Translations under genes and position numbers: made by a program
Source: Amorphoplanes digitatis
Lineage (GTDB): Bacteria > Actinomycetota > Actinomycetes > Mycobacteriales > Micromonosporaceae
Length of the DNA stretch: 64,000 nt
Assembly: GCF_014205335.1 (NCBI RefSeq)
Contig: NZ_JACHNH010000001.1
Coordinates: 5,822,501-5,886,500 of the forward strand
Direction: 5' to 3'
Shown here: positions 44,615-53,400 of the stretch, in pieces
How positions within the stretch are numbered: position 1 is the first letter of the stretch
Layout: each line of letters opens with the position of its first letter
Notes under the pieces: generated by a model
Database searches by the model: none
What the model was told of the DNA's origin: nothing
Seen by the model: only the letters and a program-made list of their open reading frames with translations

Positions 44615-45506
44615 CCCGTTCGGCGGCGACCAGCTCCCGGACGGCCGGGGCCACGTCCGTGGCGAACTCCTCGAGCTCGGCGGGGTCGTCGGTGGCCAGG
44701 ATGAAGGTGCTGACGCCGTACTCGAGGGTCAGGCCGGCCAGGTCCTCGGCCCACTGCTCGGCCGGTCCGTCCAGGAAGGACCGGCCGAGGGCGGAGAAGG
44801 TGCCGTTGATGTTCAGGAGCCGGCGGATCCGGCGCGGGTCCCGGCCGGATTGCGCGGCGCTGTCGTCGATGTGCCGGTTGAGGCCGGCGTAGTCGGCGGC
44901 CCCGCCCGGCAGGTAGGACAGCGACGGCAGCACCCCGTCGGCGGCCCGGCCGATCAGGCGCAGCATCCGTGGCTTGTAGGCGCCGACCCAGATGCCGATG
45001 TCGTGCGCCGGCGCCGGTCCGCGCTTGGCGCCGGCCACCTCGTAGTAGGAGCCGCGGACCTGTACCGGTCCGGGCCGGTCCGCGTCCCAGACCTGGCGGA
45101 TCACCTCGATCGCCTCACCGAGGGCGTCGACCGACCGGCCCGCGGTGAGGCGCCGGCCGCCCATGGCCTCGATGCCGTCCCAGAAGGCACCGGCACCGAT
45201 GGCCAGTTCTATCCGGCCGCCGGTGAGCCGGTCCAGCGAGGCGTGCGCGCGGGCCAGCACCGCCGGGTCGCGCAGCGGCAGGCTCAGGACGTTGCCACTG
45301 AGGCGGATTCTTTCGGTACGCGCGGCGGCGTACGAGATCAGCGTCCAGGTGTCGTGGAACCGCGCGATGTAGGGGTGGTCCTGGAAGGTCACGAGGTCGA
45401 GTCCCGCCCGGTCCGCCACGACGGCGAGCTCGACCGCCCGCGCGGGCGGCTCGGCGGTGGGCGTGATGAACGCGCCGAACATCAGGTCGTGGCCGTAGTC
45501 GGTCAT
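44601..45506 (-). CDS. Luciferase-like (LLM) flavin-dependent oxidoreductase
   Basis: A 301-residue TIM-barrel enzyme of the LLM/F420-type group ('VTFQDHPYIARFHDTWTL', 'LSLPLRDPAVLARAHASLD', 'GGRIELAIGAGAFWDGIEAM'). It uses FMN or F420 to oxidise an unknown substrate. Its ATG overlaps the stop of the upstream LLM-FAD fusion (ATGA), so the two are coupled and probably act in one pathway. Confidence 0.88.
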   Translation of the reverse strand: MTDYGHDLMFGAFITPTAEPPARAVELAVVADRAGLDLVTFQDHPYIARFHDTWTLISYAAARTERIRLSGNVLSLPLRDPAVLARAHASLDRLTGGRIELAIGAGAFWDGIEAMGGRRLTAGRSVDALGEAIEVIRQVWDADRPGPVQVRGSYYEVAGAKRGPAPAHDIGIWVGAYKPRMLRLIGRAADGVLPSLSYLPGGAADYAGLNRHIDDSAAQSGRDPRRIRRLLNINGTFSALGRSFLDGPAEQWAEDLAGLTLEYGVSTFILATDDPAELEEFATDVAPAVRELVAAERVSSS

Positions 45507-47593
45507 CGCTGCTCCTCGTCCGGAGGAATGTTGAAGTTGTCGCGGAACAGGTTGCCCGGGTCGTAGCGGCGTTTGAGCTCGCGCAGCCGGGCGAGGGTGG
45601 CCGGTGGGAACGCGTCGGCGAGCCGGGCCGGGCTCTGATCGGTCTCGAAGCTCAGGTACAGGCCGTCGAAGTGCCGGTAGAGGTCCTGCCAGGCGGCGTC
45701 GACCCTGCGTGCCGACGAGCCCATCACGGTGACCGAGAAGTTGGCGGAGCGATGTGCGTAGGCCGTCGCCTCCTCCGGAATGTCGGCGACCGCGCCGCCG
45801 ACCGTGCGGATCTGGAACCAGTGGACCGCGCCCGAGGCGAGCAGCTCGGCCGCCGCCCTGCCGAACTCCGGCGTGAGGTGCTCGATCAGCCCGGACCGGG
45901 CGACCGGTTCGCCCTGGCCCCGGTGGTAACCCTCGCCCGCGTTCGCCATCACCGCCGGGTACGGCAGGAGGGTGACGTTCTGCTGGTAGAGCGGCGCCAC
46001 CGCGGCGATCGGCTGGAGCAGGTCGATGATCGTCTCGGGGTCCTCCGCGTCGACGACGCCCAGCAGCCGGGCGAACGCCGGGCTGCCCGCGCGCGGCGGG
46101 CCCATGATGAGCTGGCCGCTGACCTCGCGCGGCGCCGCCTCGATCGCCCGGCCCCACTTGACCAGCAGGTCGGCCGGGTCGTCGGCGGCCACCACGAGCT
46201 GGGCGAAGCCGACCTTGCCCACCTCGTCGGCCTCGAAGTCGAAGCTGGTCACCACGCCGAAGTTCGCGCCGGCGCCGCGGACCGCCCAGAACAGGTCCGG
46301 GTGCTCGGCCGGCGAGGCGCGCACGACCGCGCCGTCGGCCAGGACCATCTCGACCCCGCGCAGGCGGTCGATGGTCAGGCCGTGCTTGCGGGCCAGCCAG
46401 CCGACCCCGCCGGCCGTCGCCAGGCCGCCGACCCCGACGCCGCCGTAGTCGCCCGAGCTCAACGCCCAGCCGTGCGGCAGCAGCGCGCCGGCGACGTCCG
46501 TCCAGCGCGCGCCAGGCCCGACCCGGACCAGGCGCCCCGGCTCGTCGATGATCTCGATCGAGTCCAGGGCCGCGAGGCTGATCACCAGGCCGCCGTCGTT
46601 CGTGGACCGGCCGCTCACGCCGTGTCCGCCGCTGCGCAGGCCGAACGGCAGCTCCGGGTGCGCCCGGACGTATCCGAGTGCCGCCACCACCTCGCCGGTC
46701 GTGCGGGGCCGGAGCACCAGGCCGGGGCTGCCGCCGCGCAGGTACGTCGAGCGGACCCGGGCGTACTCGAGATCGCCCGGCTCCACGGCCGTCTCGGCCA
46801 GGGACGCGGGGAGGTTGTCGTAGTCGATGCCGGTGCGGCGCTTCGCGCGTACCGCCGCGGGGCGCCGGGTGGCCGGGGCCGGATCGGTCTGCCGGAGACC
46901 CGGAATGATCTTCTCGGCGAAGTGCCTCAGCTCCTCGGGGTCGTCGGTGCGGATCAGGACGGTGTCGGCGCCCAGCGCGAGGAGGTCGGCGGCGGTCGCC
47001 GACGGCGGCATGGCCGCGACGCGGCGCAGCTCGGCGGGCTCGCGCCCGGCCTCGGCCGCCGCCTCGTCGAGCAGGGCGCCGGACCCGCTACCCCATAACC
47101 CGTCGGAGGTACGCCCGGCGACGCGCGCCAGCGCCGGATCGTCGCCGTACACCATGATCGGGATCCGGTGCGCCGGCAGCGGACCGCGCTGTGCCCGCGG
47201 CACCCGGTAGTGCCGGCCGAGGTGCCGCACCGGGGTGGCCTCGCCGGCGTCGAGCACGCCGCGGATGATGTCGATGGCCTCGCCCAGCGCATCGGGCTCC
47301 CCGGCCAGGGCCAGCTCCAGCCGCCCACCCGTGAGCAGGTCGAGGCTGGCCGCCGAGCGGGCCAGCACGGCCGGCTCCCGGTCGGACACGTCGAGGCCGG
47401 CGGCGAGCAGGCCGATCCGCTCGGTGCGACCGGCGATCCAGCCGAGCAGGGTCCACGCGTCGAGCTCCTGGCCACCGTCGGGGACGGCGACCAGGTCGAA
47501 GCCGAGCTCCTCGGCCCGTCGCGCGAGCGCGGGCGATCCGGCGCCGGGCGTGACGAGCACGCCGAAGCGCAGCGGGTGCCCCCCGTCAGCCAT
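45503..47593 (-). CDS. Fusion of an LLM monooxygenase and a BBE-type FAD oxidase
   Basis: A 696-residue two-enzyme fusion. Residues 1-250 are a luciferase-like barrel ('RFGVLVTPGAGSPALARRAEE', 'SAASLDLLTGGRLELALAGE', 'LGRHYRVPRAQRGPLPAH'). Residues 290-690 are a FAD-linked oxidase: 'FGLRSGGHGVSGRSTNDGG' holds the His used for covalent FAD in relatives, 'GGVGWLARKHGLTIDRL' follows, and a berberine-bridge C-terminus ends 'RYDPGNLFRDNFNI'. The ATG at 47593 has a GGGGGGA site. The stop overlaps the next LLM gene. The two activities may work in sequence on one metabolite. Confidence 0.85.
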   Translation of the reverse strand: MADGGHPLRFGVLVTPGAGSPALARRAEELGFDLVAVPDGGQELDAWTLLGWIAGRTERIGLLAAGLDVSDREPAVLARSAASLDLLTGGRLELALAGEPDALGEAIDIIRGVLDAGEATPVRHLGRHYRVPRAQRGPLPAHRIPIMVYGDDPALARVAGRTSDGLWGSGSGALLDEAAAEAGREPAELRRVAAMPPSATAADLLALGADTVLIRTDDPEELRHFAEKIIPGLRQTDPAPATRRPAAVRAKRRTGIDYDNLPASLAETAVEPGDLEYARVRSTYLRGGSPGLVLRPRTTGEVVAALGYVRAHPELPFGLRSGGHGVSGRSTNDGGLVISLAALDSIEIIDEPGRLVRVGPGARWTDVAGALLPHGWALSSGDYGGVGVGGLATAGGVGWLARKHGLTIDRLRGVEMVLADGAVVRASPAEHPDLFWAVRGAGANFGVVTSFDFEADEVGKVGFAQLVVAADDPADLLVKWGRAIEAAPREVSGQLIMGPPRAGSPAFARLLGVVDAEDPETIIDLLQPIAAVAPLYQQNVTLLPYPAVMANAGEGYHRGQGEPVARSGLIEHLTPEFGRAAAELLASGAVHWFQIRTVGGAVADIPEEATAYAHRSANFSVTVMGSSARRVDAAWQDLYRHFDGLYLSFETDQSPARLADAFPPATLARLRELKRRYDPGNLFRDNFNIPPDEEQR

Positions 47594-47649
47594 CGTGATC
47601 CCCCCGGGACCATTCATACCGCAACCGCGACGACGAGGGGGTGCGGACG

Positions 47650-48312
47650 CTACTCGACGTGGCCGGCGCCGACCGGCGTCCGCTCCGTCTCCGGTTCCGG
47701 TTCCGGCTCCGGCTCCGGCTCCGGCTCCGGGGCGTACGGCTGTCCCGCCCGGTGGTGGCGCCGGCACAGCACCACGTAGCCGACGCCGGCCTCGGTGTCG
47801 CCGACCACGACGGTGTCGCCGTCGCGGACCATCACCCCGTTCACCACCCGGGCGTTCATCCGCGCCGGCTGGCCGCACCAGCACATCGGGTACACCTGTA
47901 GCGCCTCGACGACGTCTGCCAGCACGACCAGCCGGGCCGACCCCGGGAACTGGAGGCCGCGGAAGTCCGACAGCAGCCCGAACGCGAAGACGTCGATGTT
48001 GTGATCGTCCACCAGGGCGGCGAGCTGGTCGACCTGGTCCGGGGAGAGGAATTGGGCCTCGTCGACGATGACGTGGTCGACGCTCGGGCCGGGCCGCAGC
48101 AGGACGAGGTCGGTGAGGTCCGCCTCCGCGCCGATCTCGAGGGCGTCGGCGGTGAGGCCGATGCGGGAGGAGACTATTCCGGTGCCGGCCCGGTCGAGGC
48201 GGGTCATCAGCAACCCTCGGCGGCCACACGCGGCGTAGGTGTGCCGGTATTGCAGCACCATCGTGCTCTTGCCGCTGTTCATCGCCGCATGCCGGTAGTG
48301 CAAATGGGCCAC
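47650..48312 (-). CDS. tdk: Thymidine kinase with Pro-Glu repeat tail
   Basis: A 220-residue type II thymidine kinase that phosphorylates thymidine in salvage. Walker A 'AAMNSGKST' (9-17), the DEAQF loop 'VDEAQFLS', the zinc-type pair 'YPMCWCGQPA' and 'VVLCRRHH', and the lasso 'RMNARVVNG' match the family. The last 35 residues are an unusual (PE)n tail from a hexanucleotide repeat. GTG start at 48312. Confidence 0.92.
   Translation of the reverse strand: MAHLHYRHAAMNSGKSTMVLQYRHTYAACGRRGLLMTRLDRAGTGIVSSRIGLTADALEIGAEADLTDLVLLRPGPSVDHVIVDEAQFLSPDQVDQLAALVDDHNIDVFAFGLLSDFRGLQFPGSARLVVLADVVEALQVYPMCWCGQPARMNARVVNGVMVRDGDTVVVGDTEAGVGYVVLCRRHHRAGQPYAPEPEPEPEPEPEPETERTPVGAGHVE
47691..47730. repeat. 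Hexanucleotide microsatellite in tdk
   Basis: CCGGTT twice then CCGGCT four times and a partial copy run without interruption and encode the Pro-Glu tail of thymidine kinase on the minus strand. A unit change keeps the frame, so tail length can vary between strains without disrupting the enzyme. Confidence 0.9.
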
Positions 48313-48450
48313 TGTGGGTCGCCGCCTCCTGCCGGGTCCGGTTACGTCGTCGCGCGCGCCTGGCCGGGCCCCTGCGCACGCGGCACGAGACCGCGGCGCG
48401 GCAGGCGGGAGGATCGTAACGGATGCCCCGCCTGCAAGATCAATTTGCGG

Positions 48451-49053
48451 TCACCGTCGCGCGGCGGGCCCGGTTGCTTCGGCGCGCGCACCGAGCGACG
48501 ACGACAGGGCCGGCAGCGGGAAGAAGCGCAGGCCATCGATGTGCGCCCGGCTCTCGAGCGTGCCCGGACGGGCCGTGGCGGCGCCGCCGGACGCCGGCGA
48601 ATCGTCCGGCGCGCCGGCACGATCGCTGAGCGACGCGCCAAGATTGAGCACGGCAAGCGACGCGATCCCGACCAGCGCGATCCGCATCCGCCGTGATCTG
48701 AGCTTCCCGGTGCGGCGCGCCTTCGGGGCGGGCGGAACCGCCGGCGCCGGTTCCGGTTCGGGCTCGGCCGCGGCGGACGCCTCCCACTCGACCGAGGGGT
48801 GCCAGTCGTCCTCGACATCGAAGGGGAGCAGATCCAGCCCCACGTCGACTCCGTCGTGCGCCGACCTGAACCATCGGAGCCACGTATTCGGGGCAGGTTC
48901 GTCACCCAGGGTGGCAATCAGGCTCTCAAGCGAGCCTTCAAATTCAACACGCTCGGTTAAATCGGGCTCTTCGACCCTCACCGAACCGATTTCGGCCTCA
49001 CCCAGTTCAGGCTGGATTTCAAGCACACCGACGGACCGCACACTCCCACTCAC
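48451..49053 (-). CDS. Single-pass membrane protein, hypothetical
   Basis: A 200-residue protein. Residues 1-120 are acidic and cytoplasmic ('LGEAEIGSVRVEEPDLTERV', 'WLRWFRSAHDGVDVGLDLLP'), an Arg/Lys stop precedes one membrane helix at about residues 124-142, and a Ser/Gly/Pro-rich external tail follows. I recognise no family. The GTG at 49053 lies about 7 nt from a canonical promoter, so it is probably leaderless and constitutive or stress driven. Confidence 0.7.
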   Translation of the reverse strand: MSGSVRSVGVLEIQPELGEAEIGSVRVEEPDLTERVEFEGSLESLIATLGDEPAPNTWLRWFRSAHDGVDVGLDLLPFDVEDDWHPSVEWEASAAAEPEPEPAPAVPPAPKARRTGKLRSRRMRIALVGIASLAVLNLGASLSDRAGAPDDSPASGGAATARPGTLESRAHIDGLRFFPLPALSSSLGARAEATGPAARR

Positions 49054-49397
49054 GACGGTGACTATAAGTGAATTAGAGAGATCAATGTCAAGCTCGCAAT
49101 ACCGGACGGATTCATCACTTTAAGTGAGATCAATGGCGCCGGCCGGACGGTCCACAGAGTCCATCGCCGGCCGGCGCCCGTGCACCGACCTGGGCGCCGC
49201 GCCGATCTCCGCGCGCGATGCCCGATGACCAGGTCCTTTCGCGACACCCGGCCGCCGGCGGCACCGCATCCCCTACCGGCGGGTATGACGTCCTCGTCAC
49301 AACTCTCCCGGCGCCCGCCTCAACACGGAAGGTGACAACAATGGGGTGGTCATTGTGACGCCGGTCGCTGCCGCATGCCGATAGCCGTGAGCGACAG
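49054..49397. other. Intergenic region with AT-rich promoter block
   Basis: No coding sequence can be supported. The left end (49060-49140) is an AT-rich pocket with the promoter and two copies of TAAGTGA-GATCAATG, the first with 8 extra bases inside (49065-49087 and 49121-49135). TCACTTTAAGTGA (49115-49127) is palindromic. Further on, ACAATG and CATTGT (49338-49356) form an inverted repeat with a 7-nt loop. Confidence 0.5.
49061..49091 (-). promoter_or_regulatory. Sigma70-like promoter for the 49053 gene
   Basis: On the minus strand TTGACA (49091-49086) is followed after 19 nt by TATAGT (49066-49061), or after 18 nt by TTATAG. The predicted start falls at about 49054, next to the GTG at 49053. 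It is the most complete consensus promoter in the window. Confidence 0.75.
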
Positions 49398-49919
49398 CTA
49401 CTGACGGCCGTTCGCACGCCGGAGCAGGTCGGCGGCGATCGCGACGATCATGCCCGCATACGCCCAGAATATGGCGTTCGCAAGGGCGGAAACCGGGTCC
49501 CAGGATCCGTGCCAGGCGTCGCCGACGGCCTGCGACCAGGTGTCGCCGCCGCCGGTGCTCCACGGCATCGGGAGTCCCAGGCTGACGGTCCAGGCGGCGT
49601 CGCAACAGACCTGACCCATCGGGATCACGGTGCCGGCCAGCAGGCCGACCACGCCGACCGCGGTGCCGGCGATCCGGCCGGGCCGGCTGGTCCGCTCCCG
49701 CCGCCGCGCCCGCGCGATCAGGACGACACCACCCATGATCACCACCGCGGCGAACACCGAGACGTGCCACTCCGCCTCATAGGCGGTGGCGTTCATGCCG
49801 CCCACGTACAGGCCGAAGATGACGCTGCCGGCGCCGGCCAGCACCCGGACCGCGGCGGACAGGGCGCGCGGCCGCCGCAGGTCGGCGGCGGGATCCGCGT
49901 CGTGCCGGGCATCGATCAT
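49398..49919 (-). CDS. Membrane protein, hypothetical
   Basis: A 173-residue protein with about four membrane helices (about 22-45, 52-70, 83-103 and 145-168) and a loop with two adjacent Cys ('GQVCCDAAW'). I recognise no family. The ATG at 49919 follows a GGGCGA-type weak site. It lies 46 bp after a second membrane protein gene on the same strand and may be cotranscribed with it. Confidence 0.65.
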   Translation of the reverse strand: MIDARHDADPAADLRRPRALSAAVRVLAGAGSVIFGLYVGGMNATAYEAEWHVSVFAAVVIMGGVVLIARARRRERTSRPGRIAGTAVGVVGLLAGTVIPMGQVCCDAAWTVSLGLPMPWSTGGGDTWSQAVGDAWHGSWDPVSALANAIFWAYAGMIVAIAADLLRRANGRQ

Positions 49920-49965
49920 CGCCCGATCGTCGCACGCCGCCGCACCCGGCGGCGAGATCACCCGA

Positions 49966-50889
49966 TCACCCGGTCGGCGTCGGAGCAACGCCGGCCGGCG
50001 CCAGGACCAGCGTGCAGTTGACGCCCGGCTCGGCCGGCGACGCACAGCCGTCGGCCGGCTCCTGATCGGCTCGCCCTTCGCCGATCACCCGGGCGGTGAC
50101 CCCGATCCATGACCGGCCGGTCTCCGGCACGAACGACACCGTGAACGGGTACGACACCGCGCCGTCGCGGTCCGGGCCGACGTAGGCGCGGAAGATCTCC
50201 GTGCCGCCGTTCAGCGTCGCCGGATCCGGCAGGAGGCGCGCCTTTATCTCGTACCGTTCGTCGTTCGACAGCCCCTGTGCGGTGATCTTGCCGGCGAGCG
50301 TGACATAGCCGGCCGGCTCCTTCGCCGGAGTCACCTCCAGCGCGATCGTGGGTCTGCCCGTGGTCCGCAGCGTGGCCGTCGCCAGCACGACCATCGCCAG
50401 CACGGCCGAGCCGAAGAGGAAGACCCCGGTCAACGCCAGGCCGGTGCGCAACCGCAGGCGGGAACGCCGCGTGACCCATGCGATGGCGGCGATAGTCCCG
50501 GCCGCGATCCCGCCGATGAAGGCGTACCAGGCCCAGGCGTTGAACGTCGTCCGGGCGCCGTTCTGCTGGTACGCCCATCCCACCAGGGCCCACATCACGG
50601 CGGCGAGCACCCCGGCGGCGGCGAGGCCGCCCCGCACGCCCCGGGGACCGTTCCGAACGGTCAGGTCGGTGCGAACCAGGGCGGAGGCGAGGCCCGCGAG
50701 CACCGCGACACCCGCGACGCACGTGCTCGTGAGGGCGGCCTCGGGAGCGTTGCGCAGCAGAGCGGTGACGATCCCCGTGCCGATCCCGAAGACACCGAGG
50801 ACGCCGGCCGCCACGGTCACCGCGCTCGCGGAGATGTTCAGGAGCCGGTCATACCCCGCCGGCTCGGCGTTGCTCACCTCGGTTGCCAC
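49966..50889 (-). CDS. Membrane protein with C-terminal extracytoplasmic domain
   Basis: A 307-residue protein with four membrane helices (about 20-42, 55-72, 92-112 and 122-178 as two) and a soluble beta-rich domain from about 185 ('VTPAKEPAGYVTLAGKITA', 'GAVSYPFTVSFVPETG'). The domain carries two late Cys. I recognise no family. The GTG at 50889 is the first start. It probably monitors or coats the cell surface. Confidence 0.65.
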   Translation of the reverse strand: MATEVSNAEPAGYDRLLNISASAVTVAAGVLGVFGIGTGIVTALLRNAPEAALTSTCVAGVAVLAGLASALVRTDLTVRNGPRGVRGGLAAAGVLAAVMWALVGWAYQQNGARTTFNAWAWYAFIGGIAAGTIAAIAWVTRRSRLRLRTGLALTGVFLFGSAVLAMVVLATATLRTTGRPTIALEVTPAKEPAGYVTLAGKITAQGLSNDERYEIKARLLPDPATLNGGTEIFRAYVGPDRDGAVSYPFTVSFVPETGRSWIGVTARVIGEGRADQEPADGCASPAEPGVNCTLVLAPAGVAPTPTG

Positions 50890-51133
50890 GCCTCAGCGTA
50901 TGCCGCCGGACGTCCGAAGTGGACGCGCCCGCTGGACCTGCCGACCTCGTGAGATCGAGATTGCCGCCGAACCCGGCATATCGAATAAGCAGCCTTAAAG
51001 CGGTCAGCAATGTCCCTCAAGGTTAAGGAACTCGACCCGTAGGGATAAGTGTGTGGCGGTTGTCACGCCTACTGTTGCCTCCATCACGCCGCCCGTGGCC
51101 GATAAGGACCAACGCAGAGACAGGAGGCAGGTC

Positions 51134-52366
51134 GTGGCAATCGACGTCGCCGCCCCGGCCCGCCGGGTCTTCCCCTGTGTCGTCTTCGCGCTCACGTTCG
51201 GGCTGCTGCTGTCGGACTACATGTCGCGACAGGTCCTGTCGGCGGTCTTCCCGTTCCTGAAGCAGGAGTGGGGCCTCACCGACACCCAACTGGGCAGCCT
51301 GACCAGCGTGGTCGCCCTGACCGTCGGCGTACTCGCGGTGCCGCTGTCGCTGGTCGGCGACCGCTGGGGCCGGGCGAGGTCGGTCGTGCTCACGGCCGTG
51401 GTCTGGAGCCTCGCGACGATCGGCTGCGCGCTCGCCGCCGGCTACGGCCACCTGCTCGCCGCCCGCCTGCTCATCGGCGTCGGCGAGGCCGCGTACGGCA
51501 GCGTCGGGCTCGCGATCGTGCTGGCGGTGTTCGCGGCGCGCCGGCGGGCGGCCCTGACCGGCGCGTTCATGGCCGGCGGGTCGTTCGGCTCCGTGCTGGG
51601 CGTCGCGCTCGGCGGCGTGCTCGCGGCCCAGTTCGGCTGGCGCTGGGCGTTCGCCGCGATGGGCGTCCTCGGCCTCGTGCTCGCCGGCCTCTACTGGGCG
51701 GTGATCGGCGAGCGCCGGCTCACCGCGTACAAGATCGAGGAAGAGGGAAGCGGGCAGCGGCGCGCCAAGCTCTCCACGCTGTTCTCCACGCCCGCGGTGG
51801 TGCTGGCCTACCTGGGCGGCGGCCTGCAACTGTTCATCGCCGGTTCGCTGTTCGCCTGGCTGCCGAGCTACTTCAACCGGGGCTACTCGATGGCGCCGGA
51901 CGCGGCGGCGAAGGTGGCCGCGGTGTTCATCCTGATCATGGGCGTCGGCATGATCGTCTGCGGCGCGGTCGCGGACCGGGCCGACAGCCAGGCGACGGCG
52001 GCCATCGCCTTCTGCGTGCTGTCCGCGGCCTCCCTGGCCGCGGGCTTCGCGCTCGAACCGGGCGGGGCGCAACTGCCGCTGCTCGCGGTGGGCTGCTTCT
52101 TCGCCGGCGGCTCGACCGGTCCGACCGGCGCGATGGTGGCCCGGCTGACCCACGAGTCGATCCGGGCCACCGCGTTCGGCACGTACACCTTCTTCAACAA
52201 CCTGCTGGGCCTGGCGGCCGGGCCGCTGGTAACCGGCATCCTGGCCGACCGGCTCGGCCTGGAGACCGCCATGCGGTACGTCCCGCTGGTGTCCGTTGCC
52301 GCCATCGCGCTGCTGATCGCGGGGCGGGCGGCCTACCCGTCCAGCCTGGCGCGGATCGCGCGATGA
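51134..52366 (+). CDS. MFS transporter
   Basis: A 410-residue twelve-helix transporter. 'LLLSDYMSRQVLSAVFPFLK' and 'GLTDTQLGSLTSV' are typical of the spinster-like MFS group, and 'GDRWGRARSVVL' is the conserved loop 2-3. The GTG at 51134 is chosen because GGAGG lies 6 nt upstream; a reading from further upstream has no such site. The stop overlaps the next start (ATGA), so it is coupled to the YeiH-type gene and moves a substrate related to it. Confidence 0.88.
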   Translation: MAIDVAAPARRVFPCVVFALTFGLLLSDYMSRQVLSAVFPFLKQEWGLTDTQLGSLTSVVALTVGVLAVPLSLVGDRWGRARSVVLTAVVWSLATIGCALAAGYGHLLAARLLIGVGEAAYGSVGLAIVLAVFAARRRAALTGAFMAGGSFGSVLGVALGGVLAAQFGWRWAFAAMGVLGLVLAGLYWAVIGERRLTAYKIEEEGSGQRRAKLSTLFSTPAVVLAYLGGGLQLFIAGSLFAWLPSYFNRGYSMAPDAAAKVAAVFILIMGVGMIVCGAVADRADSQATAAIAFCVLSAASLAAGFALEPGGAQLPLLAVGCFFAGGSTGPTGAMVARLTHESIRATAFGTYTFFNNLLGLAAGPLVTGILADRLGLETAMRYVPLVSVAAIALLIAGRAAYPSSLARIAR

Positions 52367-53391
52367 CCGCCGTGCACGTCGCCGTCGCGGCTCCGGACCG
52401 ACAGCGCCCGGCCGGGCTGATGCCCGGCCTGCTGGCGGCCGCCGCCGGGCTCGGCGGCGCCGTCGCCCTCCACCGGCTGGTGCCCGCGGTCGGCATCCTC
52501 ACCTGGGCGGTCGCCCTCGGCGTCGCCGCCGCGAACCTGCGGGTGCTGCCCGGCCGGTGCCGGGCCGGGCTCGGGCGGCTGACCAGGCGGATGCTGCGCG
52601 CCGGGGTGCTGCTGCTCGGCTTCTCGGTGTCGTTCGGCTCCGTCGCGGCGCTGGGCGCGCCGGTGGTCGCCATCGTGGCCGGCACCCTGCTGGCCACCCT
52701 GCTGTTCACCACGTGGCTGGGCAACCGGATGCGGCTCGGCGGCGCGCGCAGCCTGCTCATCGGCACCGGCGTCGCGATCTGCGGCGCGTCCGCGATCGCC
52801 GCGATGGAGGACGCCGCCGGCGCCGACGACGAGGACGTCACGGCCGCCATCGCGATGATCACCCTGTTCGGCACGGTCGCGCTCGTCGGGTTCCCGCTGC
52901 TGCGCGGGCCGCTCGGCCTCGGCGACGTGCAGTACGGCGTCTGGACCGGCGCGGGCGTGCACGAGGTCGGCCAGGTCGTCGCGGCCGCCAGCCCCGCCGG
53001 CGCGGCCGTCGTCACGGTCGCGGTCGTCGTCAAGCTCACCCGGGTGCTGCTGCTGGCGCCGGTGGTCGCGGGCGTGAGCGTGCTGCGCCGCCTCCGCACG
53101 CCCGCCGAGGGCGGCGCCGCGGCCCGCCCGCCGCTGGTGCCGCTGTTCGTCCTCGGCTTCCTGGCCTGCGCGGCGCTGCGCAGCACCGGCGTCGTCCCGC
53201 AGGCCGCGCTCGGCGGGATCGGCACCCTCCAGGTGACCGCGCTCGGCGCGGCCCTGTTCGGGATGGGCGCGAGCGTGCACCTGGCCTCGCTGGTGCGCCG
53301 CAGCCCGGGCGCGATCGCGCTCGCGGCGGTGTCCACGGTGTTCGTCACCGGCGTCGCGCTCGGCGCGACAGTGCTGTTCGTACACGGATAA
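52363..53391 (+). CDS. YeiH-family putative sulfate exporter
   Basis: A 342-residue membrane protein with about ten helices. 'LLLGFSVSFGSVAALG', 'GTGVAICGASAIAAMED', 'GVWTGAGVHEVGQVVAA' and 'GALFGMGASVHL'-type text matches the YeiH/YeeE-like group named putative sulfate exporters. The substrate is not proven for most members. It overlaps the MFS gene and lies 9 bp before an acyl-CoA dehydrogenase gene. Confidence 0.88.
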   Translation: MTAVHVAVAAPDRQRPAGLMPGLLAAAAGLGGAVALHRLVPAVGILTWAVALGVAAANLRVLPGRCRAGLGRLTRRMLRAGVLLLGFSVSFGSVAALGAPVVAIVAGTLLATLLFTTWLGNRMRLGGARSLLIGTGVAICGASAIAAMEDAAGADDEDVTAAIAMITLFGTVALVGFPLLRGPLGLGDVQYGVWTGAGVHEVGQVVAAASPAGAAVVTVAVVVKLTRVLLLAPVVAGVSVLRRLRTPAEGGAAARPPLVPLFVLGFLACAALRSTGVVPQAALGGIGTLQVTALGAALFGMGASVHLASLVRRSPGAIALAAVSTVFVTGVALGATVLFVHG

Positions 53392-53400
53392 GGAGAAGAC

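Noticed and set aside
47691..47730. Repeat as a CRISPR or regulatory element
   Set aside because: It is a pure hexanucleotide microsatellite in frame within thymidine kinase.
49130..49417. 95-codon minus-strand frame in the intergenic region
   Set aside because: No ribosome site, Arg/Gly-rich text with no family, and it runs over the AT-rich promoter region.
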